A DNA stretch of 43,803 nt from Deltaproteobacteria bacterium (lineage in GTDB: Bacteria; Myxococcota_A; Polyangia; Polyangiales; Polyangiaceae), in assembly GCA_016209145.1 (NCBI GenBank), contig JACQWT010000045.1:1-43803 (forward strand), in the 5' to 3' direction. The translations under genes were made by a program, and so were the position numbers. Of this stretch, positions 30,961-39,315 are shown piece after piece. Every line of letters starts with the position of its first letter. Position 1 is the first letter of the stretch. The notes beneath the pieces are model-generated. The model did no database searches. It was not told where the DNA came from and was given only the letters and a program-made list of their open reading frames with translations.

Positions 30961-31653
30961 TCAGGGCCCCGGCGCGGCCTGGGCCGGCAGCCAGCCGCGC
31001 CGGCGGTGCCCCTCGTCGCGCCGCCGGCGCATCTCGTCCAGGGGGAGCAGCGCCCCCAGGAGGCGGTCGACGAACAGCACGCCCTCGAGATGGTCGAGCT
31101 CGTGCTGCACGATGCGCGCGTCCCAGTCGTCGAGAGCGATCGTGCGGCGCCGGTCCCCGTCCGGCGCATCGAAGCTGAGGCGCACGCGCCGCGGCCGCCT
31201 GACCAGGCCGCCCACGGCGTCGATCGAGAGGCAAGCCTCGTAGTCGTCGTCGGTCTCGTCCGAGGACCAGTCGATCGTGGGGTTGACGAAGATCTCGACG
31301 TGCGTGCCCTGGCCGGCCGGCCGCGTGCCCAGCCGCACCAGGACCACGCGGCGCGACACGCCGACTTGGGGAGCGGCCAGCCCCACGCCCCCGGTCTCCT
31401 CGAGCGTGGCGCGCATGCGCTGGGCGAGCGGTGCGAGGGCCGGCTCGCCCGGCCGGACAGGCAGAGCACGCTGGCGCAAGACGCTGGCGGGGTCAGGCCG
31501 GGCAAGATCGAGCTTCACTATCGGCATCGGGCCGCTGCCGGCCCCGAGCAGGGCAAGCTCCGCCGGGCTCCAGGCCGGGGCGGCGCCGGCGCAGCCGCAC
31601 GCGGCCAGGCCGGCACAAGCGCGAAGCCAAGCGAGCAGGCGTGGCCCGAGCAT
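30961..31653 (-). CDS. def: Peptide deformylase with lipoprotein-like N-terminal extension
   Basis: The catalytic domain (about 45-225) has the three deformylase motifs: GVGLAAPQVG, EACLSI (usual EGCLS, here Gly to Ala) and QHELDHLEG (HExxH metal site). The family usually starts at the equivalent of MPIVKLDL, here ATG 31527. The open frame begins earlier (ATG 31653) with LLAWLRACAGLAACGCAG, which resembles a lipoprotein signal with Cys in LAAC and would export the enzyme. The presence of Arg in the hydrophobic part weakens this, so cytoplasmic initiation at 31527 remains possible. Normal role: removal of the formyl group from new proteins. The hypothetical gene 30566 follows. Confidence 0.82.
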   Translation of the reverse strand: MLGPRLLAWLRACAGLAACGCAGAAPAWSPAELALLGAGSGPMPIVKLDLARPDPASVLRQRALPVRPGEPALAPLAQRMRATLEETGGVGLAAPQVGVSRRVVLVRLGTRPAGQGTHVEIFVNPTIDWSSDETDDDYEACLSIDAVGGLVRRPRRVRLSFDAPDGDRRRTIALDDWDARIVQHELDHLEGVLFVDRLLGALLPLDEMRRRRDEGHRRRGWLPAQAAPGP

Positions 31654-31744
31654 GTCGAGCACTTACTACGGGGCGCTGCGGGAGGCGAGGCGCGGCGCGT
31701 GGCTCGTATGTTCGTCGTGCGTGGCGTGCTAGGGTGGGCGCCCC

Positions 31745-32341
31745 TTGAGCGCCTGGTCGAGAACTCGATACTCCGCGACGCTGAGCCTGGCGGCGACGCT
31801 AGTGGGCCTCCTCGCGAGCCCGCGCGCGGCAAGCGCTGACGTGCTGCCGCCGCCGCCGGCGTGCCCGCCGGGAGCGCATCCCGCCGCGTCGCATGCCGGG
31901 CAGTGGTGCACCCCGGCTCCCTGCCAGAGCGATGCGGACTGCGCTGCGATGGGGGCGCAGTGCCGTCCGTGGCGCGTGTGCACGCGCGTGAGCGCGGTTC
32001 CTGCCGGGGGGCACCGGGCCATTGCCCTTCCGCCCCGGGAGATGTCGCTCGTTGTGGGCTCGTGCGCTCCCGAGCGCGGGTGCAGCGGCGAGGAGGAGCC
32101 GCCACCGCCCGTGGCCGGCACCCTGCGGCCCGGTCCGCCGCAGTGCACCAACGGGAGCTACTGCGTGCCCCCGCCGCTCCCGCCGCTGCCCACCTCGGGC
32201 GCGAGCAGCTCGGGCTCGCCGGGAAGCGCGAGGCAAAGCGGCTGCGGGTGCCGGCGAGCCGGCGCGCACGCCGCGTCGAGCGCCTGCTGGGCTCTGGCCG
32301 TTGTCGCCACCGTGGCCCTGCGCCGCCGGAGGCGAGCGTGA
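31745..32341 (+). CDS. Secreted Cys-rich protein with MYXO-CTERM tail
   Basis: The product is 198 residues with TTG start at 31745 (AGGGTGGG lies upstream). The signal LSLAATLVGLLASPRAASA precedes DVLPPP. The mature part contains CPPG, SHAGQWC, CQSDADC and CRPWRVC, closely like 12825-13256 (DVIGPP, CGPG, DHGGTRC, CRSPADC, CVARSE), so both are one family. Pro- and Ser-rich regions (PPLPPLPTSGASSSGSPGS) lead to SGCGCRRAG, a hydrophobic helix (CWALAVVATVAL) and RRRRRA: a MYXO-CTERM tail. Its stop overlaps the GTG of the next gene. Function unknown. Confidence 0.83.
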   Translation: MSAWSRTRYSATLSLAATLVGLLASPRAASADVLPPPPACPPGAHPAASHAGQWCTPAPCQSDADCAAMGAQCRPWRVCTRVSAVPAGGHRAIALPPREMSLVVGSCAPERGCSGEEEPPPPVAGTLRPGPPQCTNGSYCVPPPLPPLPTSGASSSGSPGSARQSGCGCRRAGAHAASSACWALAVVATVALRRRRRA

Positions 32342-33291
32342 GGCCGGCCACCGTCGCTTGCGCCGCGGCCGTGCTGCTCGGGCACGCGGCGGCGTACGGC
32401 GAGGCCGCTCGGCCGCTCGCGCACGGCTGGTCGCTCTACCCGCTCGACGGCATGATCAGCATCAACGGCGTCGCCTGCGGGGGCGAGCAGGCCGCGTTGC
32501 GCACCTGGCACGGGGACGTGGCCGTGTTCGACGGCAGGAGCTGGACCAAGCTGCCGCGCATTCCCGGACACGAGCAGGGGCGCACCTACGGCACGGCCAT
32601 CGCGATGGCGCCGGCGGGCGCGGAGATCCTCATCGAGGTGAGCGGACGGATAGCGCGCTGGGACGGCGGCGATTGGTCGACGATCGAGCTGCCCGGCTGG
32701 CGCGGCCCGATTGGCGCCTTCGCCGTGCTCGCCTCCGGAGATCTGGTCGTGGCGGGGCAGGGAAGGATCGGCCTGCGCTCCGGCAGCTCGGTAGCGAGCT
32801 ACGACGCGGGCACCTGGCGCGAGCTCAGCGCCGTGGCCGGAGCGGCGCCTGGCGATCTGTGGACCGCGGGCCAGGGCGGCACCGTGATGCGGCACGACGC
32901 GCGCGGCTGGTCGCGCATGGCAACCGGCACCACGGCGTGGGTGCGCGGCCTGTTCGTGACCTCGCCCGCCGCGGCATGGGCCTGGGGCGGGGGTGCGGGC
33001 CCGGCGGGGCCTCTGGTGCTGCGTTGGGACGGCCGCGTCTGGGCGGCGGCGGCTCACGGCCTGGGCGCTCAGATCCAGGGCATGGCCGGCGACGGCGCGC
33101 GTCCGTGGGCGGTCGGGGACGACTTCATCGCGCGCTTCGATGGAGCGCAGTGGCTTGTCGAGGTCGCCGCGAGCGACATCGGATCTGGCTACCAGGCCTT
33201 CCGCGGGATCTGCGCGAGCTCCCGGTTTCTCTTCGCCGGCAGCGCCGGTCACGACGGCGGCGCGCTCGTGCGTACCTTGGCCGGTCCGTAG
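32338..33291 (+). CDS. Secreted beta-propeller-like protein
   Basis: The product is 317 residues with GTG start overlapping the upstream stop (GTGA). Signal: ATVACAAAVLLGHAAAYGEA. The remaining sequence consists of repeats centred on W or DG turns: WHGDVAVFDGRSWTKLP, RIARWDGGDWSTIELP, SYDAGTWRELSAV, DLWTAGQGGTVMRHDARGW, AAWAWGGG, VLRWDGRVWAAAAHG, IARFDGAQWLVEV. About six repeats of roughly 45 residues suggest a propeller or WD/kelch-like fold. Cys-poor, probably periplasmic or outer-surface. The translational coupling with the MYXO-CTERM protein suggests a functional pair. Confidence 0.72.
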   Translation: MRPATVACAAAVLLGHAAAYGEAARPLAHGWSLYPLDGMISINGVACGGEQAALRTWHGDVAVFDGRSWTKLPRIPGHEQGRTYGTAIAMAPAGAEILIEVSGRIARWDGGDWSTIELPGWRGPIGAFAVLASGDLVVAGQGRIGLRSGSSVASYDAGTWRELSAVAGAAPGDLWTAGQGGTVMRHDARGWSRMATGTTAWVRGLFVTSPAAAWAWGGGAGPAGPLVLRWDGRVWAAAAHGLGAQIQGMAGDGARPWAVGDDFIARFDGAQWLVEVAASDIGSGYQAFRGICASSRFLFAGSAGHDGGALVRTLAGP

Positions 33292-33316
33292 CGCTGGGGG
33301 CTGGCGAGCGCGAGGT

Positions 33317-33710
33317 ATGAAGCACAGCGCCCCGGCGTGCCTCGTCGCTCTCGCCACCGCGGCGCGTCTGGCCGCCGCCCAGCCCGAGAGCGAGCCGGCC
33401 GATGCAAGCGAGGGCACGGGCGAGGCGGCGGTGCCGCGCGGGGCGGCGGGTGCGGTGATCGTGCCGGCCGAGCGGCCCGGCCCGAAGAAGCCCGTGCGCG
33501 TGACCATGCCGCAGCAGAAGCGCTACTCGGCGCCGCGCTACCCGGCCGAGGCGGAGCGGGCGGGGGCCGAGGGCGAGGTCGTGCTCGCGCTCGACATCGA
33601 CAAGGAGGGCAAGGTCAGCCGCGCGTTGGTCTCCCGGCCCGGCGGCCACGGCTTCGACGAGGCCGCCGTGGAGGCGGCGCGCGGGCTGCTCTTCGAGCCG
33701 GCGCGCGGCG
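33317..33710 (+). pseudogene. Signal peptide and TonB C-terminal-like domain, cut from its receptor by a +1 frame change
   Basis: From ATG 33317: signal MKHSAPACLVALATAARLAA before AQPE, an acidic linker, then a TonB_C-like domain (about residues 70-132: KRYSAPRYPAEAERAGAEGE, VVLALDIDKEGKVSRALVS, GFDEAAVEAARGLLFEPA). This frame then loses protein character, while the frame one base further (from about 33711) continues with GPDAPLAGASVTVTLPDGS and the receptor below. Deleting one G near 33708-33713 would join both into a single protein of about 863 residues, an architecture known to me from myxobacteria. It is a frameshift, a sequencing error, or a recoding site. Confidence 0.6.
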
Positions 33711-33908
33711 GGCCCCGACGCGCCGCTCGCGGGCGCCTCCGTCACCGTCACGCTGCCCGACGGCAGCGAGCGCACGGCCACCACCGCGGCAGGCGGCGGC
33801 TTCAGCTTCGCCGGTCTTGGTGCGGGCAAGCTGCGGGTCGCTGTCACGGCGGCGGGCTTCGAGCCGCTCGCGCTCGAGGAGGAGCTCGGCGCGGGCGAGG
33901 CGGTCGGC

Positions 33909-35909
33909 GTGCGCTACCGGCTGCGGCCCGAGGCCAGGCCGGAGGGAGGCCTGGAGGTGGTCGTCGAGGGCGAGCGGCCCCCGCGCGAGATCACGCGGCG
34001 CACGCTGAGCCGGGAGGAGATCGACCGCATTCCCGGCACGGGCGGCGATGCCCTCAGGAGCCTCCAGAGCCTGCCCGGGGTCGCCCGCTCGCCCGGCATG
34101 GCCGGGATGCTCGTGGTGCGCGGCTCGGCGCCGGCCGACACGCAGATCTTCGTGGACGGCACGCCCGTGCCGCTCATCTATCACTTTGGCGGCCTCGCGA
34201 GCGTCGTGCCGACCGAGTCGATCGAGAAGATCGACTTCTACCCGGGCAACTTCAGCGCCCGCTACGGCCGCGGCATGGGCGGCATCGTGGAGGTGGGCCT
34301 GCGCGCCCCGAAAGAGGACCGCAAGCTGCACGGCGTGGCCCAGCTCGACTTCATCGACGCGCGCCTCCTGGCCGAGGGGCCGGTTCCCTACGTCCCGGGG
34401 CTGACGTTCCTCGCCGCCGGCCGCCGGAGCTGGGTCGATGCCTGGCTCGGGCCGGTGCTCGAAGCCGTCGGCGCGAACGTGACGCAGGCGCCGGTCTACT
34501 ACGACTACCAGTTCGTGCTCGACTACCGGCCCTCGCGCCGCGCGAGGTTGCGCACGAGCTTCTTCGGCTCGGACGACGCCTTCGAGATCCTGCTCGACCG
34601 GCCACCGGAGAACGAGCCGGCCATGAGCGGCGACTTCGGCATGCACACGGCCTTTCAGCGCCTGCAAGTCGTGCACGAGAGCCGTCCGAGCGAGAGCGAT
34701 CGGCTGCGCTGGGTGACGGCCCTGGGTCGCGACAAGCTGGACTTCGCCTTCGGCCCGTTCTTCTTGCTCGTGGACACGTACTCGCTCACGAGCCGCATCG
34801 AGCTCGCGCACCGCTTCTCGCGCCGGGCTTCGCTCAACGTCGGCACCGATCTGGAGATGGACCAGGCCAACGTGACCTTGCGCGTGCCGGCCATGCCCCC
34901 GGCCGGCCAGCCGCCCGGCCAGCCCTTCTCCACCCGCCCGCCGCTGGAGACCGCGTACGGGCAGAGCTTCCTGCGGCCCGCCGTCTACGCCGAGGCCGAG
35001 CTGGTGCCCACGGCGCGGCTGCGCCTCGTGCCCGGGGTGCGGCTGGACTACGTCCGCGAGGGCGAGCAGATCGACGCGAGCCCGCGCCTGAACGCCCGCT
35101 ACGATCTCGCCGCCGGCTTCCCGCGCACCACCGTCAAGGCCGGGGTGGGCCTCTTCCACCAGCCTCCGGCGTACCAGGAGAGCACCGAGCCCTTCGGCAC
35201 GTCCGGCCTCCCCTCGAACCGGGCGGTGCACTACGGGCTCGGCATGGAGCAGGAGGTGACGCGCCGGATCGAGGCATCGGTCGAAGGCTTCGTCAAGGAC
35301 ATGGACCGGCTCGTCGTGCGCTCCGCCACCGAGGCAAGCGCCTACACCAACCTGGGGACCGGCTACGCCGTGGGCGGCGAGGTCATGCTCAAGTACAAGC
35401 CGGACGAGCATTTCTTCGGCTGGCTCGCCTACACCGTTTCGCGCGCCGTGCGCGAGAGCCCGGGCGTGCCCGAGAGGCTTGCCTGGTACGACCAGCCGCA
35501 CAACCTCACGCTGGTGGGGAGCCTCAAGCTCGGCCGCGGCTACGAGCTCGGCGCGCGCTTCCGTCTGGGCTCGGGCCGGCTGCACACGCCGGTGGTGTGC
35601 GACCCCGAGAGCGCGGGATGCGATCCCAAGCGCATCAATGCGCTGCTCCACGCCGCCTCGGGCGTCTACGTCGAGCTTCCCTACGGCGAGCGCGGCAGCG
35701 AGCGGCTGCCGCTGTTCCACCAGCTCGACCTACGCATGGACAAGACGTGGCGCTTCTCCGCGTGGAAGCTGTCGCTCTACGTGGACGTGCAGAACGTCTA
35801 CGCCTCCCCCAACGTCGAGGGGATCCGGTACAACTACAACTACACCGAGCGGCTGGAGATGACCGGCCTGCCGTTCTTGCCCAGCCTGGGCCTGCGGGGG
35901 GAGATGTGA
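33909..35909 (+). CDS. TonB-dependent outer-membrane receptor (5' part in a shifted frame)
   Basis: GTG 33909 is the first start codon in this frame, but protein-like sequence in frame starts at about 33711 with a carboxypeptidase-regulatory-like domain (SVTVTLPDGSERTATTAAGG). The plug domain: ITRRTLSREEIDRIPGTGGD, ALRSLQSLPGVA, VVRGSAPADTQIFVDGTPVP, YHFGGLASVVPTESIEKIDF, PGNFSARYGRGMGGIVEV. The barrel continues to about residue 666 with alternating strands (for example LVPGVRLDYVREGE, VGYTQ-like tracts, YVDVQNVYASPNVEG). It imports large substrates across the outer membrane using TonB energy. The final residue is Met rather than an aromatic, a little unusual. The stop overlaps the GTG of the next gene (ATGTGA). 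Confidence 0.8.
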   Translation: MRYRLRPEARPEGGLEVVVEGERPPREITRRTLSREEIDRIPGTGGDALRSLQSLPGVARSPGMAGMLVVRGSAPADTQIFVDGTPVPLIYHFGGLASVVPTESIEKIDFYPGNFSARYGRGMGGIVEVGLRAPKEDRKLHGVAQLDFIDARLLAEGPVPYVPGLTFLAAGRRSWVDAWLGPVLEAVGANVTQAPVYYDYQFVLDYRPSRRARLRTSFFGSDDAFEILLDRPPENEPAMSGDFGMHTAFQRLQVVHESRPSESDRLRWVTALGRDKLDFAFGPFFLLVDTYSLTSRIELAHRFSRRASLNVGTDLEMDQANVTLRVPAMPPAGQPPGQPFSTRPPLETAYGQSFLRPAVYAEAELVPTARLRLVPGVRLDYVREGEQIDASPRLNARYDLAAGFPRTTVKAGVGLFHQPPAYQESTEPFGTSGLPSNRAVHYGLGMEQEVTRRIEASVEGFVKDMDRLVVRSATEASAYTNLGTGYAVGGEVMLKYKPDEHFFGWLAYTVSRAVRESPGVPERLAWYDQPHNLTLVGSLKLGRGYELGARFRLGSGRLHTPVVCDPESAGCDPKRINALLHAASGVYVELPYGERGSERLPLFHQLDLRMDKTWRFSAWKLSLYVDVQNVYASPNVEGIRYNYNYTERLEMTGLPFLPSLGLRGEM

Positions 35910-36985
35910 AGCGCGCGTGCACGTCGCTGCGGCTTCTCGCGCTCGGCGCCGTGGCCCTGGTCGCGGCCGGCATGCCGAGCTGCGACTTCGAGGACTTCGC
36001 TCCCTCGTCCACGTTGACGACGCTGCGCGTGGTGGCCGTGACGGCCGATCCGCCCTACGCGAGGCCCGGCGAGGAGGTCGTGCTGCGCCTGACCTACCAC
36101 GACGCCCTGGGCGCGGCCGGGGGTGGCGTGCGGCCCATCCAGATAAGCTGGCTAGGCGGCTGCTTCAACCCGCCCGGGGACAGCTATGCCGGCTGCTACG
36201 CCAAGCTGGGAGCGCTCTTCGGCCACATGGGCCAGGGAGCGCCGCCCCCGGCGGGGCAGCTCAAGACCGAGATGGCGCCGCCCGAGCTGAGCGGCCGGCC
36301 CGACGCCGTCTCGTTCGCGCTCAGGATCCCACCGGACGTGCTGGACGATGCGCCGCTCGCCGCGAGCGGCTCGCGCTATGCCACGGGCTACGTCTTCTTC
36401 GCCGCCTGCGCCGGCACGCTGCGGCCGGTGCCCCCGAGTGGCGCCATCTCCTTTCCGCTCGGCTGCTTCGACGCGCAGGGCGCCGCCTTGGGGGCGGACA
36501 GCTTCGTGCCCGGCTACACGCAGATCTACGTCTTCGCCGACGGCCGCACCAACGCCAATCCGCCCGTCATTGGCTTCACCCTGGACGGCGCCGCCTTCGC
36601 CGAGGATCGCGACAGCCCGCCCGAGGTCGCGCGCTGTCCCATCGGCGACGACGAGCGAGGCCAGCGCGGCTGCCAGAGCCGGGAGGCCGAGTGCACGAGC
36701 TACGATGTTGGCGCCGTGATCGGCGACGTGGCCGAGGTCGATCCCGAGTCGCACGCGGCGAGCGGCGCGCCGCTGCGCGAGGCGGTCTGGGTGGACTACT
36801 TCGTCGATCGCGGCACGCTCGACGATGCCGTCCGGCTGGTCAGCGCCGCCACCGGCGAGTACCGGCCCGAGCACGCCGCCTCTTGGCTCCCGCCGGCCGA
36901 GCCCGGGCTAGCCACGCTCTGGGCCGTGGCGCGCGACGCCCGCGGCGGGTCCACCGTCGTCCGGCGCTTCGTGCTCGTGAAGTAG
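35906..36985 (+). CDS. Secreted lipoprotein candidate, Ig-like
   Basis: The product is 359 residues with GTG start overlapping the receptor stop. Signal: RLLALGAVALVAAGMPSC; Cys18-20 region may be lipidated, though Met-Pro-Ser-Cys is a poor lipobox. The mature part opens LTTLRVVAVTADPPYARPGEEVVLRLTYHDALG, which resembles a beta-sandwich module common in myxobacterial outer-surface proteins. Cysteines pair across the chain (GCFNPPGDSYAGCYAK, CAGTLRP, CPIGDDERGQRGCQSREAEC). A further segment reads WVDYFVDRGTLDDAVRLVSAATGEY. Coupled translation suggests it works with the receptor, perhaps at the cell surface. Confidence 0.7.
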   Translation: MKRACTSLRLLALGAVALVAAGMPSCDFEDFAPSSTLTTLRVVAVTADPPYARPGEEVVLRLTYHDALGAAGGGVRPIQISWLGGCFNPPGDSYAGCYAKLGALFGHMGQGAPPPAGQLKTEMAPPELSGRPDAVSFALRIPPDVLDDAPLAASGSRYATGYVFFAACAGTLRPVPPSGAISFPLGCFDAQGAALGADSFVPGYTQIYVFADGRTNANPPVIGFTLDGAAFAEDRDSPPEVARCPIGDDERGQRGCQSREAECTSYDVGAVIGDVAEVDPESHAASGAPLREAVWVDYFVDRGTLDDAVRLVSAATGEYRPEHAASWLPPAEPGLATLWAVARDARGGSTVVRRFVLVK

Positions 36986-37012
36986 CGCATTCCGCAACGG
37001 AGGGTGAACACC

Positions 37013-38422
37013 ATGACCGACGCCATCCCGCCAGAGTTCAGTCAACCGGGCTATCGCTCCAGGCGCGTGCAGAACTGGGTGCTCTTGGGCCTGCTCTATG
37101 CCCTGTTCTACATGACCCGGTACAACTACACGGCCGTCAACCCGCACATCGCCGAGATCCTCGGCTGGAAGAACACCGAGCTTGGCGTGTTCGAGACGGT
37201 GATGCCGCTCGTCTACGGCCTCTCGGTGTTCTTCAACGGTCCGCTCGCCGACCGCGTCGGCGGCAAGCGGGCTTTTCTCTTCGGTGGTCTGGGCGTGTTC
37301 GTCATGAACGTCGTGTTCGGCTGCTCGGCGCTCTTCGTCGAGCGGCCGGCGGTGTGGGCGGGCACGGGGCAAGCACGGGCGGTGGTCGAGCCGGCGGTGC
37401 TCGGCCTCGGCCTGAGCGGCGGTGCGTTGCTCGCGCTCATGGCCACGGTCTGGGGCATCAACGGCTACTTCCAGTCGTTCGGGGCCCTGGCCATCGTCAA
37501 GGTCAACGCGCAGTGGTTCCACATGCGCGAGCGGGGCACGTTCTCGGGGATCTTCGGCGTGCTCATCCGCCTCGGCCTCTGGCTCGGCTTCAGCATCTCG
37601 CCTCTGCTGATCGGCCTGCGCGGCGGGCTCTGGCAGTGGGCGTTCTGGATCCCGGCCGTGTGCGTGCTGCTCTTCGTGCTGCTGAACTGGCGCTTGATGG
37701 AGAACGCGCCGACGGATGCAGGCTTTGCGGGGATCGACACGGGCGACGAGGCCGCGCCCGACGACGGCAAGCCCGTCAAGACCGCCGACGTGCTGCGCAA
37801 GGTGTTCACCAGCAAGGCGGCGTGGATGATCGCCGTCTGCTCGATGATGATCGGCCTGGTCCGGCGCAGCGTGGTCGACGCCTGGTATCCCAAGTACTTC
37901 GCCGATATGTTCGGCGTCCCCAAGGCGTCGTTGGGCACGTTTTTGCCCTATCAGGTGACGAGCACGGGCATCGCCCTGCTCGGCATTCTCGGGGGCTTCG
38001 CCTTCGGCATCAGCTCGGATCGGATCTACAAGGGCCGCCGCGCCCCGGTCATCGTCTATGGCTTTGCCGGCATGGCGCTGATGCTGGTGGCCCTCGGGCT
38101 CGTGCACCGCGCGGCTCTCGGCCCCTGGGCGACGATGGTGTGTCTCGTGCTGCTCTCGTTCTGCGTCAACGGCGCGCACGGCATGGTAGGCGGCGCGGCC
38201 TCGATGGACTTCGGCGGTCGCAAGGCCGCGGCCACGGCGGCGGGCCTGTTCGACGGCATGCAGTACCTGGCCGCCGCGGTCGTGGGCGTGGGCGTCGGGC
38301 GGATCGTGGACAACTGGGGCTGGGGCGTGTGGATGTGGGCGCCCATCCCCTTCGCGGTCATCGGCGTGCTGGTCATGGCGCAGCTCTGGAACGTGACGCC
38401 CCGCGGTCGAGGCGGGCACTAG
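37013..38422 (+). CDS. MFS transporter, OPA (organophosphate:phosphate antiporter) type
   Basis: The product is 469 residues from ATG at 37013; GGAGG about 9 nt upstream favours it over GTG 37004. Twelve hydrophobic segments are expected. Family marks: LYALFYMTRYNYTAVNPHI in TM1, NGPLADRVGGKRAFLFGG (A-type motif after TM2), WGINGYFQSFGALAIVKVNAQWF near 150-172, ERGTFSGIFG, and WYPKYFADMFG. These agree with GlpT/UhpT-like transporters that exchange a sugar- or glycerol-phosphate for phosphate. Substrate is not determined. It lies convergent to the MBL hydrolase; the stops share CTAG at 38419-38422. Confidence 0.85.
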   Translation: MTDAIPPEFSQPGYRSRRVQNWVLLGLLYALFYMTRYNYTAVNPHIAEILGWKNTELGVFETVMPLVYGLSVFFNGPLADRVGGKRAFLFGGLGVFVMNVVFGCSALFVERPAVWAGTGQARAVVEPAVLGLGLSGGALLALMATVWGINGYFQSFGALAIVKVNAQWFHMRERGTFSGIFGVLIRLGLWLGFSISPLLIGLRGGLWQWAFWIPAVCVLLFVLLNWRLMENAPTDAGFAGIDTGDEAAPDDGKPVKTADVLRKVFTSKAAWMIAVCSMMIGLVRRSVVDAWYPKYFADMFGVPKASLGTFLPYQVTSTGIALLGILGGFAFGISSDRIYKGRRAPVIVYGFAGMALMLVALGLVHRAALGPWATMVCLVLLSFCVNGAHGMVGGAASMDFGGRKAAATAAGLFDGMQYLAAAVVGVGVGRIVDNWGWGVWMWAPIPFAVIGVLVMAQLWNVTPRGRGGH

Positions 38423-39282
38423 TCCAGCGCTGTCCCGTCGAGCCGGCCCGGCACGAGCCGGGGCGCGCCATCGGGCCCGCTCCGGCACCAGGCCGCCTCC
38501 ACCTCGGGGTCGTGGTAGAGCAGGACGCCGCCGCCGATGGCCGCCAGCTCCTCGAGCAGGGCCCGCTTCTCGCGCAAGCTTAGGAGCGGCTCGTTGTCGT
38601 ACGCCATGACCCAGTTGTGCCGCAGATGGCTGCGCGTCGGGATGAGATCCGCGGCCACGGCGAGCGGCGGACCGTCGTCGCGCTCGCGCACGAGCGGCAC
38701 GATCATGCCGGGGCAATGGCCGCTGCACTCCCGGCCTTCGATGCCCGGGACGAGCGGCTCGCCAGTCTCCCATAGCCGCAGCCGAGCGCGCGCGGCGAGC
38801 AGCTCGAGGTCGGCCTGCCGGAAGCTGCCGGCGTCCTTATCGGACGGCCGGCGGGCGTGCTCCAGGCAGCGGCGGCCTGCGATGTGCTCGGCGCGCGGGA
38901 AGGCCAGATCGAGCTCGCCGCCACGCCGGAGAACCGTGCCGCCGGCGTGGTCCCAGTGCAGGTGCGTGAGCAGCACGTGGGTGATGGTCTCGGGATCGAC
39001 GCCGGCCTCGCGCAGCGCGCTCGGGGCGTCGCGGGCCGGCGCGGCGATGGCGTAGATCTCGCGCTGCTTCGGTCCCCAGGCCGCCCCGAGGCCGGTGTCG
39101 ACGAGGAGCCGCGCGCCGCAAGCGGGCAGATCCACGAGCAGGGCGCGCGCCGCAAGTGCAATGCGGTTGCGCTCGTCGGCGGCGTGCACCGCGCTCCAGA
39201 GCACTTTGGGCACAACGCCGTGCATCGCGCCTCCGTCGAGCGCGAAGTCCGAGAGCCGGATGGCACGCACCGTCACTCCCAT
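38419..39282 (-). CDS. MBL-fold metallo-hydrolase
   Basis: The product is 287 residues. Metal ligands: THLHWDHAGG (HxHxDH, near 107-116), GHCPG near 185-190, an Asp in VAADLIPTR near 207-213, and a final His in LLYHDPEVEA near 252-260. These are the standard dinuclear zinc sites of glyoxalase II-like/lactonase-like hydrolases. The N-terminal VRAIRLSDFALDGGAMHGVVP is typical of AHL-lactonase-like branches, but the substrate is unknown. It follows the AttH-like gene by 33 bp, so it is the last gene of the minus-strand operon; its stop shares CTAG with the MFS gene. Confidence 0.82.
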   Translation of the reverse strand: MGVTVRAIRLSDFALDGGAMHGVVPKVLWSAVHAADERNRIALAARALLVDLPACGARLLVDTGLGAAWGPKQREIYAIAAPARDAPSALREAGVDPETITHVLLTHLHWDHAGGTVLRRGGELDLAFPRAEHIAGRRCLEHARRPSDKDAGSFRQADLELLAARARLRLWETGEPLVPGIEGRECSGHCPGMIVPLVRERDDGPPLAVAADLIPTRSHLRHNWVMAYDNEPLLSLREKRALLEELAAIGGGVLLYHDPEVEAAWCRSGPDGAPRLVPGRLDGTALD

Positions 39283-39315
39283 GGCGCCCGAGGGTGCGTA
39301 GCCGTCTGGGCAAAG

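Noticed and set aside
32993..36985. 1330-codon open frame on the plus strand
   Set aside because: Only its parts 33317-33710 and 35906-36985 make protein sense. In between it is the alternate frame of the receptor and has Arg-rich nonsense.
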